A stretch of 64,000 nt of DNA from Mesorhizobium sp. WSM4311 (GTDB taxonomy: Bacteria > Pseudomonadota > Alphaproteobacteria > Rhizobiales > Rhizobiaceae). The position numbers and the translations under genes are program-made. Location of the stretch: contig NZ_NSFV01000008.1 in NCBI RefSeq assembly GCF_002295115.1, positions 235,331 through 299,330 of the forward strand. Reading direction: 5' to 3'. A model generated the notes under the pieces. The model was not told where the DNA came from. It was given only the letters and a program-made list of their open reading frames with translations, and searched no databases. Below are positions 63,867 through 64,000 of the stretch, in pieces; the stretch's first letter is position 1, and every line of letters starts with the position of its first letter.

Positions 63867-64000
63867 TTACTCTTTGATGGTGACGACGATGCCGGCACCG
63901 ACGGTGCGGCCGCCTTCACGGATGGCGAAGCGCAGCTTCTCTTCCATGGCGATCGGCACGATCAGCTCGACATCGACCGTGATGTTGTCGCCAGGCATCA
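63867..64000 (-). CDS. tuf: Elongation factor Tu, C-terminal part (5' end beyond window)
   Basis: The last 44 residues of EF-Tu domain III: MPGDNITVDVELIVPIAMEE, KLRFAIREGGRTVGAGIVVT and IKE before TAA at 63867-63869. EF-Tu delivers aminoacyl-tRNA to the ribosome. The upstream position before rpsJ (after fusA in related genomes) is normal for rhizobia. The GTPase domain lies beyond base 64000. Confidence 0.98.
   Translation of the reverse strand, partial: MPGDNITVDVELIVPIAMEEKLRFAIREGGRTVGAGIVVTIKE

Overview
The window is chromosomal DNA of an alphaproteobacterium of the order Rhizobiales, most likely Mesorhizobium. Evidence: high-GC housekeeping genes, a lipoyl-bearing PDH E1-beta, a glnB-glnA pair plus a eukaryotic-type glnII next to a DUF2735 gene, a DUF930 protein, an ATP12 chaperone, and the alphaproteobacterial S10-spc-alpha ribosomal gene order. 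The genus comes from remembered protein and gene-order similarity, not from a search.

Layout. (1) 1-5000, minus strand: ftsB, then pdhA-pdhB-pdhC, a small membrane gene and a GDSL esterase cut by the window edge. (2) 5188-6299, plus: a MarR-type regulator coupled to a gamma-carbonic-anhydrase-like protein. (3) 6470-11305, minus: eno, PRC-barrel and dodecin proteins, kdsA, a glyoxalase-like protein, a Dabb protein and a tiny membrane protein; a 41-codon lipoprotein gene lies on the plus strand upstream of eno. (4) 11587-21911: cfa, cpdB-like nucleotidase, NDH-2, 5-formyl-THF cyclo-ligase, a divergent Lrp/alanine dehydrogenase pair, a duplicated outer-membrane barrel, DUF1203 and OmpA proteins. 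(5) 22012-25294, minus: GNAT, sulfurtransferase, alanyl-tRNA editing protein, cysteine synthase, tightly packed. (6) 25521-32406: SDR, alpha/beta hydrolase, RhlE helicase, pccB, nnr. (7) 32684-37135: nitrogen assimilation, with glnB-glnA and glnII each behind a sigma-54 promoter, an IS1182-type remnant between glnA and glnII, and DUF2735 divergent from glnII. (8) 37212-49014, minus: an MFS transporter with a large periplasmic insertion, ATP12, EamA exporter, RluC, CrcB, a GT-C-like membrane protein, an aspartyl/asparaginyl hydroxylase, DUF930, RarA, DegP. (9) 49095-64000, minus: the ribosomal supercluster from tuf (partial) to rplQ, including secY, adk and rpoA.

How the parts work together: PDH and enolase feed central carbon flow. 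PII and the two glutamine synthetases form a nitrogen-control module whose sigma-54 promoters are visible in the sequence. The ribosomal block couples translation to secretion (secY), adenylate balance (adk) and transcription (rpoA).

Most of the window is conserved core genome, and I found no convincing new multi-gene system. The features most worth a second look are cis elements and protein oddities: two mutually exclusive hairpins over the ribosome-binding site of the 5-formyl-THF cyclo-ligase gene; a palindromic repeat inside the ribosomal operon between rpsM and rpsK; a T-tract frameshift in a small membrane gene; a possibly leaderless MarR gene with a Cys-rich tail; a tandem-duplicated beta-barrel; an MFS transporter with about 190 extra periplasmic residues; a DEAD-box helicase with DEGD in motif II; and an AT-rich island around a GT-C-like gene.
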